From Candidatus Woesearchaeota archaeon (lineage in GTDB: Archaea > Nanobdellota > Nanobdellia > Woesearchaeales > UBA525), in the NCBI GenBank assembly GCA_014874255.1, contig JACWAN010000018.1:1-40289 (forward strand): a DNA stretch of 40,289 nt, given 5' to 3'. Under the pieces are notes generated by a model. It was given only the letters and a program-made list of their open reading frames with translations, made no database searches and was not told where the DNA came from. The position numbers were made by a program, and so were the translations under genes. Position 1 is the first letter of the stretch, and every line of letters begins with the position of its first letter. This document shows positions 8,213-16,327 of this stretch, piece after piece.

Positions 8213-9133
8213 TCATACCGCGAAGAGCGGCGCCTTCGGGCCGTACACCATGATGATGACGAAGACCGCCGCTATGATGATGCACGCCGAGACGAAGGTG
8301 AGGAAGTCGAGCGGCTGGCGGAAGACCTCCTTGCCCTCGACCATCTCCTCGTACACCATGTACGACATGCCCGCCATGATCGCGACGTTGATCGCCATGT
8401 AGAACGGCATGAACCAGAGCAGGTGGTCGGAGAACATCATCACCGAGATCATCGGCCCCATCGTGCCGCCCATCAGGCCGGCCATCATGCCCTGCATCGT
8501 CCCCATGACGCCGCAGCCCTTGCCGGCGACGACGCCGGTGAAGACGCCGACGAGCATCCCCGCCATCGAGCCGATGAAGAAGCCGTTCGTCGCGCCGACG
8601 ACCGCGCCGAGCATCATGCCCGCCTGCATCCCGACGGTCATGCCGAGCATCATCCCGACCATGCACGTCATCCGCGCCCTGTACGCGGAGATGTGCCAGA
8701 GGCCGAGGCCGACCGAGACGACGGTGATGTCGAGGTAGAGGAGCCACCAGCCGTAATGACTGAGGAAGCCGGGGATGGTGTCGAAGAACCCGACGTAGGC
8801 GATCGCCTCGACGAGGAGGAGGAAGACGAAGGCGGAGAGCGCGTAGACGATGCCGTCGCGCTCGATTGCGTACTTGCTCTTGTTCTCGCGGAAGTCGCGC
8901 CAGCGCTCCCCGAGTGACTTGCGGTCGAACGGCGCGAGGGAGGCGCGGAACCCGTCCTTCCGGATCAGGCCGACGATCGCGTCTGCCTTGACCGCCGCGT
9001 CGTCGTACTCGACGATGACCGCGCCCTCGTCCACCTCGAAGTCGGTGACGCCTTTCTGGCTCTCCAGGCGTTTCGTGATGAGCTTGACGCAGCTGTCGCA
9101 CTCGATGTCCGGCACGTAGATCGTCGCGTCCAT
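8213..9133 (-). CDS. HMA-domain, Met-rich polytopic membrane protein (copper handling)
   Basis: 306 residues. The N-terminal heavy-metal-associated domain has a divergent ligand motif IECDSC (Cys12, Cys15), followed by a linker and about seven membrane helices. The central helices are very rich in Met and Gly (MTCMVGMMLGMTVGMQAGMM, then a second run MGTMQGMMAGLMGGTMGPM), a pattern that offers many thioether ligands for Cu(+). No ATPase motifs are present, so it is not a P-type pump. A copper channel, store or sensor is plausible. The start codon directly follows the stop of the small HMA chaperone gene. I do not know a named family for the membrane part. Confidence 0.75.
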   Translation of the reverse strand: MDATIYVPDIECDSCVKLITKRLESQKGVTDFEVDEGAVIVEYDDAAVKADAIVGLIRKDGFRASLAPFDRKSLGERWRDFRENKSKYAIERDGIVYALSAFVFLLLVEAIAYVGFFDTIPGFLSHYGWWLLYLDITVVSVGLGLWHISAYRARMTCMVGMMLGMTVGMQAGMMLGAVVGATNGFFIGSMAGMLVGVFTGVVAGKGCGVMGTMQGMMAGLMGGTMGPMISVMMFSDHLLWFMPFYMAINVAIMAGMSYMVYEEMVEGKEVFRQPLDFLTFVSACIIIAAVFVIIMVYGPKAPLFAV

Positions 9134-9328
9134 CTACTCGACCTCGTACCCTTCTTCCTTGATGATCTTCCTGACCCGCTGCTCGTCGAGGCTGCCGAAG
9201 TCGACGGTGACCTCTCCCTTGGCGTGCGAAGCCGCGACGCTGCCCGCGCCCGCCTCTTCCAGCGCCTCCGCGATGATCATCTCGCAGCTGCGGCAGTGCA
9301 TCCCCTTGACCTTGAGCGTCTTCTTCAT
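9134..9328 (-). CDS. Small HMA copper chaperone (CopZ/Atx1-like)
   Basis: 64 residues from the ATG at 9328, an entire ferredoxin-like HMA domain with the metal motif GMHCRSC near residues 8-14 and the usual closing VRKIIKEEGYEVE. Such proteins carry Cu(+) in the cytoplasm to the ATPase. The start is set by GAGGTG five bases upstream of the ATG; a GTG at 9337 would add three residues. It is the first gene of a two-gene operon with the Met-rich protein. Confidence 0.88.
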   Translation of the reverse strand: MKKTLKVKGMHCRSCEMIIAEALEEAGAGSVAASHAKGEVTVDFGSLDEQRVRKIIKEEGYEVE

Positions 9329-9345
9329 GATGGACACCTCGTTTC

Positions 9346-9450
9346 CCGGAGCATATTCTCCGGAACGGAAAAAGATTGGAACGGAAAAAATGAACGGAAA
9401 AACGATTTTATGTGTTGTCCTTGAGTGAGAAGCGACCTTGATATATACCC
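9346..9450 (-). promoter_or_regulatory. Promoter region of the copper chaperone operon with repeated sites
   Basis: Plus-strand motif GAACGGAAAAA occurs three times (starting 9363, 9379 and 9392), and an inverted repeat CCGGAG-N6-CTCCGG spans 9346-9363. TATA-like boxes on the minus strand are ATAAAATC (9404-9411) and TATATA (within 9440-9450). The repeats lie between the nearer TATA box and the start codon, where a repressor would act. They differ from the arsR operator, so a second regulator or arrangement is likely. Confidence 0.5.
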
Positions 9451-9569
9451 TTCCAGCGAAAAAGAGGGGGCGGGAACGTCCAGGAAGGCCGAATCCTCGT
9501 CCCAGAACGTTTAAGACGCGTTTTTGTTTTCGTCAACAAAGAAGGGGAAAAGAGACGCAGACAAACCAT

Positions 9570-9821
9570 GCATCATGGCCGCCGCCTTGGCACAAAACCC
9601 GGGCGCGAACATACTCACTTCGCGATCATTTCATTCCCGGGTTCTGGAACAAGTCCAGAACCGTTCGTAGTGTTCGGTTCAGTCGCTCTCGCTCCTGACC
9701 GACTCGCAAGCTCGTCGTTCCCGAACACATGGACGAGCGTTTTTTGCGAGGCCATAATCGTGAGCGCTCAACCCATTCTCGGACCGGAGGGAGAACAATG
9801 AGGCCGCGACGGCCATGATGC
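9570..9821 (+). repeat. Structured repeat family S1, copy 1 (longest)
   Basis: The closing stem is 9570-9581 with 9810-9821 (12 bp, GCATCATGGCCG and its complement). It contains CCTTGG, CCCGGGCGCGAACAT, ATAATCGTGAGCGC and CGGACCGGAGGGAGAACAA, the family core. The inner stem GGGCGC/GCGCTC needs a G·U pair, valid on the plus strand only. About 140 bases are inserted between GAAC and the P3 stem, including a perfect GTTCTGGA/TCCAGAAC hairpin. The rest of 9451-9885 outside this element holds no gene that I can support. Confidence 0.65.
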
Positions 9822-9833
9822 GAAGAAGACCAC

Positions 9834-9842
9834 AAAAAAAAG
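9834..9842 (-). terminator. Oligo-T terminator after the small membrane protein
   Basis: Nine T in a row on the minus strand, about 45 bases past the stop at 9886, after a pyrimidine-rich stretch. Confidence 0.4.
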
Positions 9843-9885
9843 AACGGGAGAAGGAGAACCAGAGAAGGAGAACAGGAGAAGGGGA

Positions 9886-10098
9886 TCAGTTCTTCGTTGT
9901 CTTCGCTCTGTCCGCCCGTTTCAGCAGGACGATGTTCAGGATCAGGCCGAGGACCGCGACGCCGGTTATCAAGTAGTTGTAGAGCAGGATGTCGCTCTGG
10001 GCGCCGTGCCGGTAGTTCATGAGCATGTTGATGATGCTGTAGACGCCGCCGCCGGTCCAGAAACCGATCCCGAACTTGTACCGGTCCAAATCGACCAT
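9886..10098 (-). CDS. Small two-helix membrane protein
   Basis: 70 residues with two hydrophobic segments (about 10-27 and 40-60) and a basic C-terminal tail (KRADRAKTTKN). No family is recognised. A TATA box (GTTTATAA, 10122-10129) lies 24-31 bp before the ATG, which supports it as a real single gene rather than a chance frame. Confidence 0.65.
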   Translation of the reverse strand: MVDLDRYKFGIGFWTGGGVYSIINMLMNYRHGAQSDILLYNYLITGVAVLGLILNIVLLKRADRAKTTKN

Positions 10099-10165
10099 GG
10101 ATAAAGAACGATCTTGATGGATTATAAACTTTAGGGAGCATTACGGCCCGGACAACAACGAGTCC

Positions 10166-11002
10166 TTACTCGAACTCCGCGAACGGCGGGTCGATGATGC
10201 GGCGCTGCGGCAGATTGTCGAGTATCTTCGTGTCCTCCTCGTCCAGCTTGAAGTCGAAGATCTCCATGTTCTCGCGGAGATGCTGCTCGGAGCTCGCCTT
10301 CGGGATGGCGACGATGCCCTTCTCGTGGAGCCAGCGCAGCGTCACCTGGCCCGCGGTCTTGCCGTGCTTCCGTCCGATCGCGGCTATCTTCTCGTCGCGG
10401 AAGACCTTCCCTTGCGCGAGCGGCGAGTACGCGGTGAGCAGGATGCCGTGCTTCTTGCAGTACGCGAGCAGCTCTTCCTGGTAGAGGTACGGGTGGAACT
10501 CGACCTGGTCCATGACGATCGGGACCTTGGAGGCCTTCCGTGCCTGCTCGAGGTGCTTCACGGTGAAGTTCGCGACGCCGACGTGGCGGATGAGCCCTTT
10601 CTCCTGCAGCTCGCGGAGCGCGTCGAAAGTCTCGGTCATCGGGATGGCGCGGTTCGGCCAGTGGACGAGGCAGAGGTCGAGATACGGCGTGGCGAGCTCG
10701 GTGAGCGCCTCTTCGCAGGCGGCGATGGCGTCGTCGCGGCGCAGGTTGCTCGTCCAGACCTTGGAAGTGAGGAAGACCTTCGAGCGGTCATGCCCCCGCA
10801 GCGCGCGGCCGATATCCTCGTGGTTCGAGTACATCTCCGCCGTGTCGAGGTGCGTGTAGCCGAGCTTGAACGCCGAGCGGACCGCGTCGGTGCAGGTCTT
10901 CCCGGTCAGCTGCCACGTGCCCAGCCCGAGGGCGGGGATCGAGCCGCCGCCGACGAGAGGGAACGAAGGCACATTGACGGAGGGCTTCGAGGGGGTTTTC
11001 AT
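10166..11002 (-). CDS. Aldo/keto reductase
   Basis: 278 residues, a typical AKR (beta/alpha)8 barrel of the prokaryotic AKR5-like type, which reduces aldehydes or ketones with NADPH. The catalytic tetrad is visible: Asp and Tyr in HLDTAEMYSNHEDIG (about 53-67), Lys in FLTSKVW and His in LVHWP. The cofactor segment IPKASSEQHLREN is near the C-terminus. The substrate cannot be read from the sequence. It is divergent from the secreted-protein gene, with promoters about 25-30 bp apart. Confidence 0.92.
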   Translation of the reverse strand: MKTPSKPSVNVPSFPLVGGGSIPALGLGTWQLTGKTCTDAVRSAFKLGYTHLDTAEMYSNHEDIGRALRGHDRSKVFLTSKVWTSNLRRDDAIAACEEALTELATPYLDLCLVHWPNRAIPMTETFDALRELQEKGLIRHVGVANFTVKHLEQARKASKVPIVMDQVEFHPYLYQEELLAYCKKHGILLTAYSPLAQGKVFRDEKIAAIGRKHGKTAGQVTLRWLHEKGIVAIPKASSEQHLRENMEIFDFKLDEEDTKILDNLPQRRIIDPPFAEFE

Positions 11003-11023
11003 GGCAGAGACGAGGGGGCTGAG

Positions 11024-11069
11024 CGTATAAAACGTTTATGGAACGCCGTTTCCCGAAAAGTATAAAACG
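11024..11069. promoter_or_regulatory. Divergent TATA boxes for the aldo/keto reductase and secreted protein
   Basis: GTTTTATACG on the minus strand (11024-11033) is 22 bp before the reductase ATG. AGTATAAAACG on the plus strand (11059-11069) is about 47 bp before the ATG at 11116. Confidence 0.55.
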
Positions 11070-11115
11070 AAGAGAGGACTCTGCCATCGGAGAATCCGGG
11101 TGAAGGGGTGCGTCG

Positions 11116-11781
11116 ATGAAGGGATTATTGATACTGTCTGTGCTGATCCTGTTCGTGCTCGTCGCGGCGCTGGTCGCGGCGGAGAGCGCGGACTATTACA
11201 CCGTCGTCACGGACGCGGGCGGCGCCGCCGACGTCGTGACCGCGGCCAATTTCGCGGCGGCGATGCAGGCGCAGGCGGGCGCGCGGTTCAGCGGCGCGCT
11301 CGACACGGACGTCGCGAGCAATCCCGACCAGTACGCGGGGAAGATGCTCGTCTACATCACAGGCAAGGATGTCAGGATCGTGCAAGGCGACGCGGGGAAC
11401 GCGCCCGTCGTCGCGGCCGCCGAGTCGTATTTCCGGCAGCAGGGGTTCAGCGTCAGCATGGGCGCGCCGCAGGCAACGGCTACGCCGCCGCCCCCGCCGC
11501 AGCCCGTGCAGAACGAGAGCGCGTGCGACGGCTGCGTCTCCGGAAGCGGCTGCATCCCCGTCGGCATCCATCTCAACGGCCAGTACTGCGACGAGCAGAA
11601 GGAGCTCGTCCCGGACGTGCAGAACTACCGGTGCATGAACGACTCCGACTGCGCGGACGGGACGTGCCAGAACCACGTCTGCGTCCCGGGCAGCGTGCCG
11701 CCGCCGACGCCGCAGCCCGCGCCGGTGAAGCAGGGCGTCTTCGCGCGGTTCTTCTCCTGGCTGGCGAGCATCTTCGGTTAG
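11116..11781 (+). CDS. Secreted or surface-anchored Cys-rich protein
   Basis: 221 residues. A signal peptide or anchor (about 1-22) is followed by a domain resembling the unit found in archaeal S-layer and cell-surface proteins (about 25-118, with KMLVYITGKDVRIVQG). A Pro-rich linker leads to a small disulfide-type domain (about 133-195; eight Cys including CDGCVSGSGC and CMNDSDCADGTCQNHVC). A second Pro linker ends in an amphipathic segment, FARFFSWLASIFG, a C-terminal pattern common in secreted DPANN proteins. Function unknown. A GGGGTG sequence precedes the chosen ATG. Confidence 0.72.
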   Translation: MKGLLILSVLILFVLVAALVAAESADYYTVVTDAGGAADVVTAANFAAAMQAQAGARFSGALDTDVASNPDQYAGKMLVYITGKDVRIVQGDAGNAPVVAAAESYFRQQGFSVSMGAPQATATPPPPPQPVQNESACDGCVSGSGCIPVGIHLNGQYCDEQKELVPDVQNYRCMNDSDCADGTCQNHVCVPGSVPPPTPQPAPVKQGVFARFFSWLASIFG

Positions 11782-11808
11782 AATGATGGCTAAGGACTGT
11801 GAGGTGGG

Positions 11809-11991
11809 ATGATGGCGAGACTGGTGAAACATACGGCGCACGGGCCGCAGCAGGTCGGCGACAAGTGGGTCTGCATGTGCGGGCTCTCGAAGAGCAAACC
11901 GTTCTGCGACGGCAGCCACAAGCGCACCAAGGACGAGGACGAGAGCAAGACATATGTCTACGACGAGGAGAAACGGGTCGAAGTGAAATGA
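11809..11991 (+). CDS. CDGSH iron-sulfur domain protein
   Basis: 60 residues, an entire CDGSH domain: CMCGLSKSKPFCDGSH supplies the three Cys and one His that hold a [2Fe-2S] cluster. Such small proteins take part in redox sensing or cluster transfer. GAGGTG lies a few bases before the tandem ATG ATG; the second ATG (11812) is also possible. It lies 28 bp behind the secreted-protein gene and may be co-transcribed. Confidence 0.9.
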   Translation: MMARLVKHTAHGPQQVGDKWVCMCGLSKSKPFCDGSHKRTKDEDESKTYVYDEEKRVEVK

Positions 11992-11997
11992 TAAATC

Positions 11998-12015
11998 TTT
12001 TTCACGATCTTTTTT
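11998..12015 (+). terminator. Oligo-T terminator after the CDGSH gene
   Basis: Runs of five T (11998-12002) and six T (12010-12015) directly follow the stop at 11991 and abut the stop of the convergent aldehyde dehydrogenase gene. Confidence 0.5.
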
Positions 12016-13365
12016 CTAGCCGACCCAGATCGTCTTGATGTTGACGAACTCGCGGATGCCGTAGTGCGAGAGCTCGCGGCCGTACCCGGATTTCTTGACG
12101 CCGCCGAACGGCAGTCTTGGGTCCGACTTGACGATGCCGTTGACGAAGACCGCGCCTGACTCGACGCGGCGCGCGACCTTGATCGCGCGCTCCGTGTCCT
12201 TCGACCAGACGCTGCCGCCGAGGCCGAACCGCGTCGCGTTCGCGAGCGCCACCGCCGCGTCGTCGTCCTTGACGCGGTAGATGACCGCGACGGGGCCGAA
12301 CGTCTCCTCCTGGAAGAGGCGCATCTCCGGGGTCACGCCGGCGAGGACGGTCGGCTCGTAGTACGCGCCGTCCCGCTTGCCGCCGAGGAGGAGCTTCGCC
12401 CCTCTCTTGACCGCATCCTGGACCTGGCCGTCCAGCTCAATCGCCAGGTCTTCGCGGGCGAGCGGCCCCACCTGCGTCTCAGGGTCGAGCGGATCACCCA
12501 TCTTCTGCTGGCGCATGAACGCGACGAACTCCTGCTCGAACTTCGCCGCTATCTTGTCGAGAACGATGAACCGCTTGGCGGCGATGCAGCTCTGCCCGGC
12601 GTTGATCATCCGGCCATTGACTGCTTGGAGGGCGCAGAACGCGACGTCCACGTCGTCCAGCACGATGAACGGGTCTGAACCGCCGAGCTCGAGCACGGTC
12701 TTCTTGATCTCCTTGCCCGCCTGCGCGGCGACGAGGCTGCCGGCGTGCTCGCTCCCGGTGAGCGTGACCGCTTTGACTGCGTCGTGCGTGATGACGCGCT
12801 CCACTTTCGACGAGGGGATGAGGAGCGTGCGGAACAGTCCTTTCGGGAAGCCCGCATCCCTGAACACTTCCTCGATGGCAAGGGCGCTCGCCGGGACGTT
12901 GCTCGCGTGCTTGAGGACGCCCGCGTTGCCGGCCATCAGCGCCGGAGCCGCGAAGCGGAAGACCTGCCAAAAGGGGAAGTTCCACGGCATCACCGCGAGG
13001 ACGACGCCGATCGGCTCGAACGCGACGAAGGCGCGCTTGCCGTCGCTCTCCGCGGGCTCGTCCTTGAGCATCCGTTCCGCGTGCTCCGCGTAGTAGTCGC
13101 AGACCCATGCGCTCTTCTCGACTTCGCTGAGGGCTTGCGTGATCGGCTTCCCCATCTCCTCGGTCATGGCCTTCGCGTAGCGCTCCTTGCGTTCGCGGAG
13201 GAGAGCGGCCGCCTTCTTCATCAGCGCTGCGCGTTGCGCGAACGGGACGAGGCGCCATCCCTTGTACGCGGCGTCCGCCTCGTCGAGGATGCGGTCCGCT
13301 TCCTGGTCGGTGTGCTCCCGGTGCTCCTTGAGCGGCTTGCCCGTGGCTGGATTGATGGCTCGCAT
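12016..13365 (-). CDS. NAD(P)-dependent aldehyde dehydrogenase, succinate-semialdehyde dehydrogenase-like
   Basis: 449 residues from the ATG at 13365 (GAGGTG six bases upstream; a GTG at 13374 adds three). Conserved features of the ALDH superfamily are present: the cofactor segment VMPWNFPFWQ, VTLTGSEHAG, the general base Glu in VLELGGSDPF, the catalytic Cys in NAGQSCIAAKR and ETFGPVAVI. Length and motif wording match the GabD/SSADH type, which oxidises an aldehyde to the acid. The exact substrate is not certain. Confidence 0.92.
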   Translation of the reverse strand: MRAINPATGKPLKEHREHTDQEADRILDEADAAYKGWRLVPFAQRAALMKKAAALLRERKERYAKAMTEEMGKPITQALSEVEKSAWVCDYYAEHAERMLKDEPAESDGKRAFVAFEPIGVVLAVMPWNFPFWQVFRFAAPALMAGNAGVLKHASNVPASALAIEEVFRDAGFPKGLFRTLLIPSSKVERVITHDAVKAVTLTGSEHAGSLVAAQAGKEIKKTVLELGGSDPFIVLDDVDVAFCALQAVNGRMINAGQSCIAAKRFIVLDKIAAKFEQEFVAFMRQQKMGDPLDPETQVGPLAREDLAIELDGQVQDAVKRGAKLLLGGKRDGAYYEPTVLAGVTPEMRLFQEETFGPVAVIYRVKDDDAAVALANATRFGLGGSVWSKDTERAIKVARRVESGAVFVNGIVKSDPRLPFGGVKKSGYGRELSHYGIREFVNIKTIWVG

Positions 13366-13411
13366 GAATGTCACCTCACAGCGTCATCATTCTTGAAAAA
13401 AACGTTTTTTC

Positions 13412-13566
13412 GTCATCGTCGCCACGAGGTCTTGTCCTCCCTCCGGTCCGGGATTTTGCCAAAATGCGCCTGCATGCCCACGACGGCAACGTCGGGGCGC
13501 CGGAACGAAAACGTTCCGCGCGAATCGGCGCATTTTGTGATTTTGTTCCAGGGTGGCGACGATGAC
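13412..13566 (-). repeat. Structured repeat family S1, copy 7 (minus strand)
   Basis: The closing stem is 13412-13425 with 13553-13566 (14 bp perfect). On the minus strand it reads CACCCTGGAACAAAATC, then an inner stem AAAATGCGCC/GGCGCATTTT, then CCCGGACCGGAGGGAGGACAAGACCTCGTGG, matching the 3' core of the other copies. The middle is different. It lies between the acetolactate synthase and aldehyde dehydrogenase genes, in the same direction as both. A T7 run follows it on the minus strand. Confidence 0.6.
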
Positions 13567-13590
13567 CTAGTATGTGTGGTCAGTGGAATG

Positions 13591-15249
13591 TCAGAGCTTG
13601 AAGTCGAAGGTGTCGCAGAGGTCCTGCTGCAGCCGCTTCGTCAGGGCGAGGTTCTCGCGCGGGTCGATGTCGACGGCGACGAGGCGCATCTCGCCGCTCG
13701 CGAGCGACTCCTTCAGGGCGTGCTCGAGCTCCTTGACGGTGCGCGGACGGTACGCCTTGATGCCGAAGCTCTCCGCGTACTTGACGAAGTCGGGGTTGGT
13801 GAGCGCGGTGCCGAACGATCTGCCGGTCGCCGCTTCCTGCTTCCACCGGATGAGGCCGTAGTCGTTGTCGTTGAAGACGAGGACGGTGAACCCGACGCCT
13901 AACCTGGTGGCGGTCTCGAGCTCCTGACTGTTCATGAGGAAGCCGCCGTCGCCCATCACGGCGATGACCCGTTGCCCGGGACGTGCGATCCGCGCCGCGA
14001 TGCCGCCAGGAAGGGCTATCCCCATGCTCGCGAACCCGTTCGAGATGATGACCGTGTTCGGCTCGTACGCGGGGTAGTTCCGCGCGATCCACATCTTGTG
14101 GCTGCCGACGTCGCTGAGCAGGATGTCGTCGTCCTTCGTCAGCGTGCGGAGCAGGGCGAGGACGCCGGGCACGGTGAACGGCTTCCCTTCCTCGAGGGCG
14201 GCGTGCTTGAAGTCGTCGAGGATGCGCTCGCGCAGCGGCTGGATGCGACGTGGATCGAAGCCGATCTTCTCTTCCGCGAGGCGCCGGTTCAGCTCCCAGA
14301 GCGTGGCGCTGATGTCCGCGACGATCTCCACGTCCGGCTGGTAGTACTCGTACACCTCGGCCGGCGTGAAGTCGATGTGGATGATCCGCTTGCCCTTGGC
14401 GCCATTCCAGTTCTGCGGGTCGTACTCGGCGACGTCGTACCCGACGGTGATGACGACGTCGGCGCGGTCGACGTAGCACATCTGGAAGTCGCGCGCCTTG
14501 AGGCCGATGGTGAAGAGGGAGCGCGGGTCCTTGCCGGAAACGGCTCCTTTCCCCATGAACGTCGTGACGACCGGGATGCCTGTCTTCCCGACGAAGTCGC
14601 GGAGGTGCTTCGACGCGAGCTTCCGGATGGCGCCGTTGCCTGCGATGATGAGCGGGCATTTCGCGTCGCGGATGACCGCCATCGCGGCGTCGACCGCCTT
14701 GAAGTCGGGCGAGGCGCGCCGGACGCGGCGCGGCGCGAGCGGCTCCTTGTCCGTCTCCATCCGGGCGACGTCCTCCGGGAGCTCGAGGTGCGTGACGCCG
14801 GGCTTCTCCGTCTCGGCGAGCTTGAACGCCTTCCGGACGGCTTCCGCCACTATCTGGGGGCTGGTGATCGAGGCGTTCCACTTGACGATGGGCCGGAACA
14901 TGGAGACGATGTCCACGGCCTGGTGGCTCTCCTTGTGCAGCCGGTCGAGGGAGCCCTGGGCGGTGATCGCGACGACGGGGCTCTTGTCGAGCTGCGCGTC
15001 CGCGAGCCCTGTGAGGAGGTTCGTCGCGCCAGGCCCCAGGGTTGCGAGGCAGACGCCCGCCTTGCCGGTGAGCCGTCCGTAGACATCCGCCATGAACGCC
15101 GCTCCCTGCTCGTGGCGCGTCGGCACGAACGTGACGTTCGATTTCTCGAGGGAGAAGAGGAGGTCCTGGTTCTCCTCGCCCGGCACGCCGAAGACGTGCG
15201 TGACGCCCTCTTTCTCGAGGGCCTTGACTAAGAGGTCGGATGCTTTCAT
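13591..15249 (-). CDS. Acetolactate synthase, catabolic AlsS type (ThDP enzyme)
   Basis: 552 residues, a three-domain thiamine-diphosphate enzyme. The PYR domain starts with GVTHVFGVPGEENQDLL and carries the ThDP-activating Glu in RHEQGAAFMADVYGR. The PP domain has the Mg/ThDP motif GDGGFLMNSQELETA followed by FNDNDYGLI. The GVPGEEN wording is typical of FAD-independent catabolic AlsS, which joins two pyruvates to acetolactate and CO2. No regulatory subunit gene is adjacent, which fits that type. A TATA box (ATTTTTAAC, 15273-15281) gives a short leader. Confidence 0.9.
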   Translation of the reverse strand: MKASDLLVKALEKEGVTHVFGVPGEENQDLLFSLEKSNVTFVPTRHEQGAAFMADVYGRLTGKAGVCLATLGPGATNLLTGLADAQLDKSPVVAITAQGSLDRLHKESHQAVDIVSMFRPIVKWNASITSPQIVAEAVRKAFKLAETEKPGVTHLELPEDVARMETDKEPLAPRRVRRASPDFKAVDAAMAVIRDAKCPLIIAGNGAIRKLASKHLRDFVGKTGIPVVTTFMGKGAVSGKDPRSLFTIGLKARDFQMCYVDRADVVITVGYDVAEYDPQNWNGAKGKRIIHIDFTPAEVYEYYQPDVEIVADISATLWELNRRLAEEKIGFDPRRIQPLRERILDDFKHAALEEGKPFTVPGVLALLRTLTKDDDILLSDVGSHKMWIARNYPAYEPNTVIISNGFASMGIALPGGIAARIARPGQRVIAVMGDGGFLMNSQELETATRLGVGFTVLVFNDNDYGLIRWKQEAATGRSFGTALTNPDFVKYAESFGIKAYRPRTVKELEHALKESLASGEMRLVAVDIDPRENLALTKRLQQDLCDTFDFKL

Positions 15250-15272
15250 GCGACGGGAGGAAGGGGCGGAAG

Positions 15273-15281
15273 GTTAAAAAT
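15273..15281 (-). promoter_or_regulatory. TATA box of the acetolactate synthase gene
   Basis: ATTTTTAAC on the minus strand, 24-32 bp before the ATG at 15249. Confidence 0.5.
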
Positions 15282-15353
15282 GCTGTGTAGGAATGCTCCT
15301 GAGTGCGGAGAAAACGCACGACCGGAGGCTCTCGGGAGGTATCGGCCGCGCTT

Positions 15354-15980
15354 TCAGCCGTGGATGACGCCGACCGCGGCCAGGCCGTTGAGGATGAGCT
15401 GCGCGGAGACGAACGTCAGCAAGAGCCCCATGACGCGGCCGATCACCTTGAGGCCGATGGGGCCGATCACCTTCTGGAAGGTCTCGGAGAAGCGGAGCAT
15501 CGCCCAGCTGATGGCCAGGACGAAGAGGAGGGCGACGATGACGACGAACGGGCCGGCGCTGTCCGGGTGGGAGAAGAGCATCACCGCGGTGATAGCGCCC
15601 GGACCCGCGAGGAGCGGGATGGCGAGCGGCGTGATCGAGACGTCCTCCTTCTCGGCCGCGACCTTCTCCTCGTGCTCGCTCGTCTCCGTGCGGGTGACGC
15701 GGCCGAAGAGCATCTCGATGCCGATCGTGAAGAGGAGGACGCCGCCCGCGATCTGGACCGCGGAGATGGAGATGCCGAAGTAGTTGAGGAGCGTGCGGCC
15801 GATGGCGGCGAAGAACGCCAGCACGAAGAAGGCGACGACGCACGCGCGGAAGACCATGGCGTGGCGCTCCGTCTTCGTATTGTCCCGCGTGATGGCGAGG
15901 AAGAGTGGGATGGCCGCGACGGGGTCGATGATGAGGAAGAGGTTGAAGAGGACCGTCGCGTACAGGACGACATCGATCAT
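15354..15980 (-). CDS. MarC/NAAT-family membrane protein
   Basis: 208 residues with six predicted membrane helices and the MarC family pattern: IIDPVAAIPLFLAIT near the N-terminus, a cytoplasmic acidic/basic loop (about 112-130, HEEKVAAEKEDVS), PLAIPLLAGPGAI and the closing GLLLTFVSAQLILNGL. Some relatives have been linked to small neutral amino-acid transport, but the role of most is unknown. A TATA box (16002-16011) precedes the ATG by 22 bp. Confidence 0.88.
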   Translation of the reverse strand: MIDVVLYATVLFNLFLIIDPVAAIPLFLAITRDNTKTERHAMVFRACVVAFFVLAFFAAIGRTLLNYFGISISAVQIAGGVLLFTIGIEMLFGRVTRTETSEHEEKVAAEKEDVSITPLAIPLLAGPGAITAVMLFSHPDSAGPFVVIVALLFVLAISWAMLRFSETFQKVIGPIGLKVIGRVMGLLLTFVSAQLILNGLAAVGVIHG

Positions 15981-16001
15981 CCGTGCCGCACAACGAATCC
16001 T

Positions 16002-16011
16002 GCTTATAAAT
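16002..16011 (-). promoter_or_regulatory. TATA box of the marC-like gene
   Basis: ATTTATAAGC on the minus strand, 22-31 bp before the ATG at 15980. Confidence 0.55.
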
Positions 16012-16101
16012 CTTGCGAGGGGAAAAGACCGTCGAAAGCAGCACAGCCGACCAGAATCCCGTCAGTAATCCCATCCGGAAACCCCGCAACGAGTCCGTCA
16101 C

Positions 16102-16268
16102 GTCCGTCGTCGCCTTGGCACGAGACCCGGGCGCGAACATGGCGCCGCAGCGCCATTATCGTGAGCGCCCGACACAACGAATTCGGAGAATTCGTGCGCC
16201 CGAAGACCCACGGTCTCCAGGGCGAAACCTCGGACCGGAGGGAGAATAATAAGGCCGCGACGACGGAC
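16102..16268 (+). repeat. Structured repeat family S1, copy 2
   Basis: The closing stem is 16102-16113 with 16257-16268 (12 bp). P2 is GGGCGC (16129-16134) with GCGCCC (16165-16170). An asymmetric internal loop GAAC / TATC-GTGA could form tandem G·A pairs. P3 is ATGGCGC/GCGCCAT around CGCA. A 3' module with GAATTC-gga-GAATTC and CGCCC..GGGCG hairpins follows. An 89-nt segment (16158-16246) is identical to copy 5. It occupies the gap between the marC gene and the 217-residue gene; I see nothing else in 16012-16297. Confidence 0.68.
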
Positions 16269-16327
16269 CGGGAAAACCGTGATGAGATTTGTAAAAACTT
16301 AAAAATGGTAACTCATTCAAGCACAGA

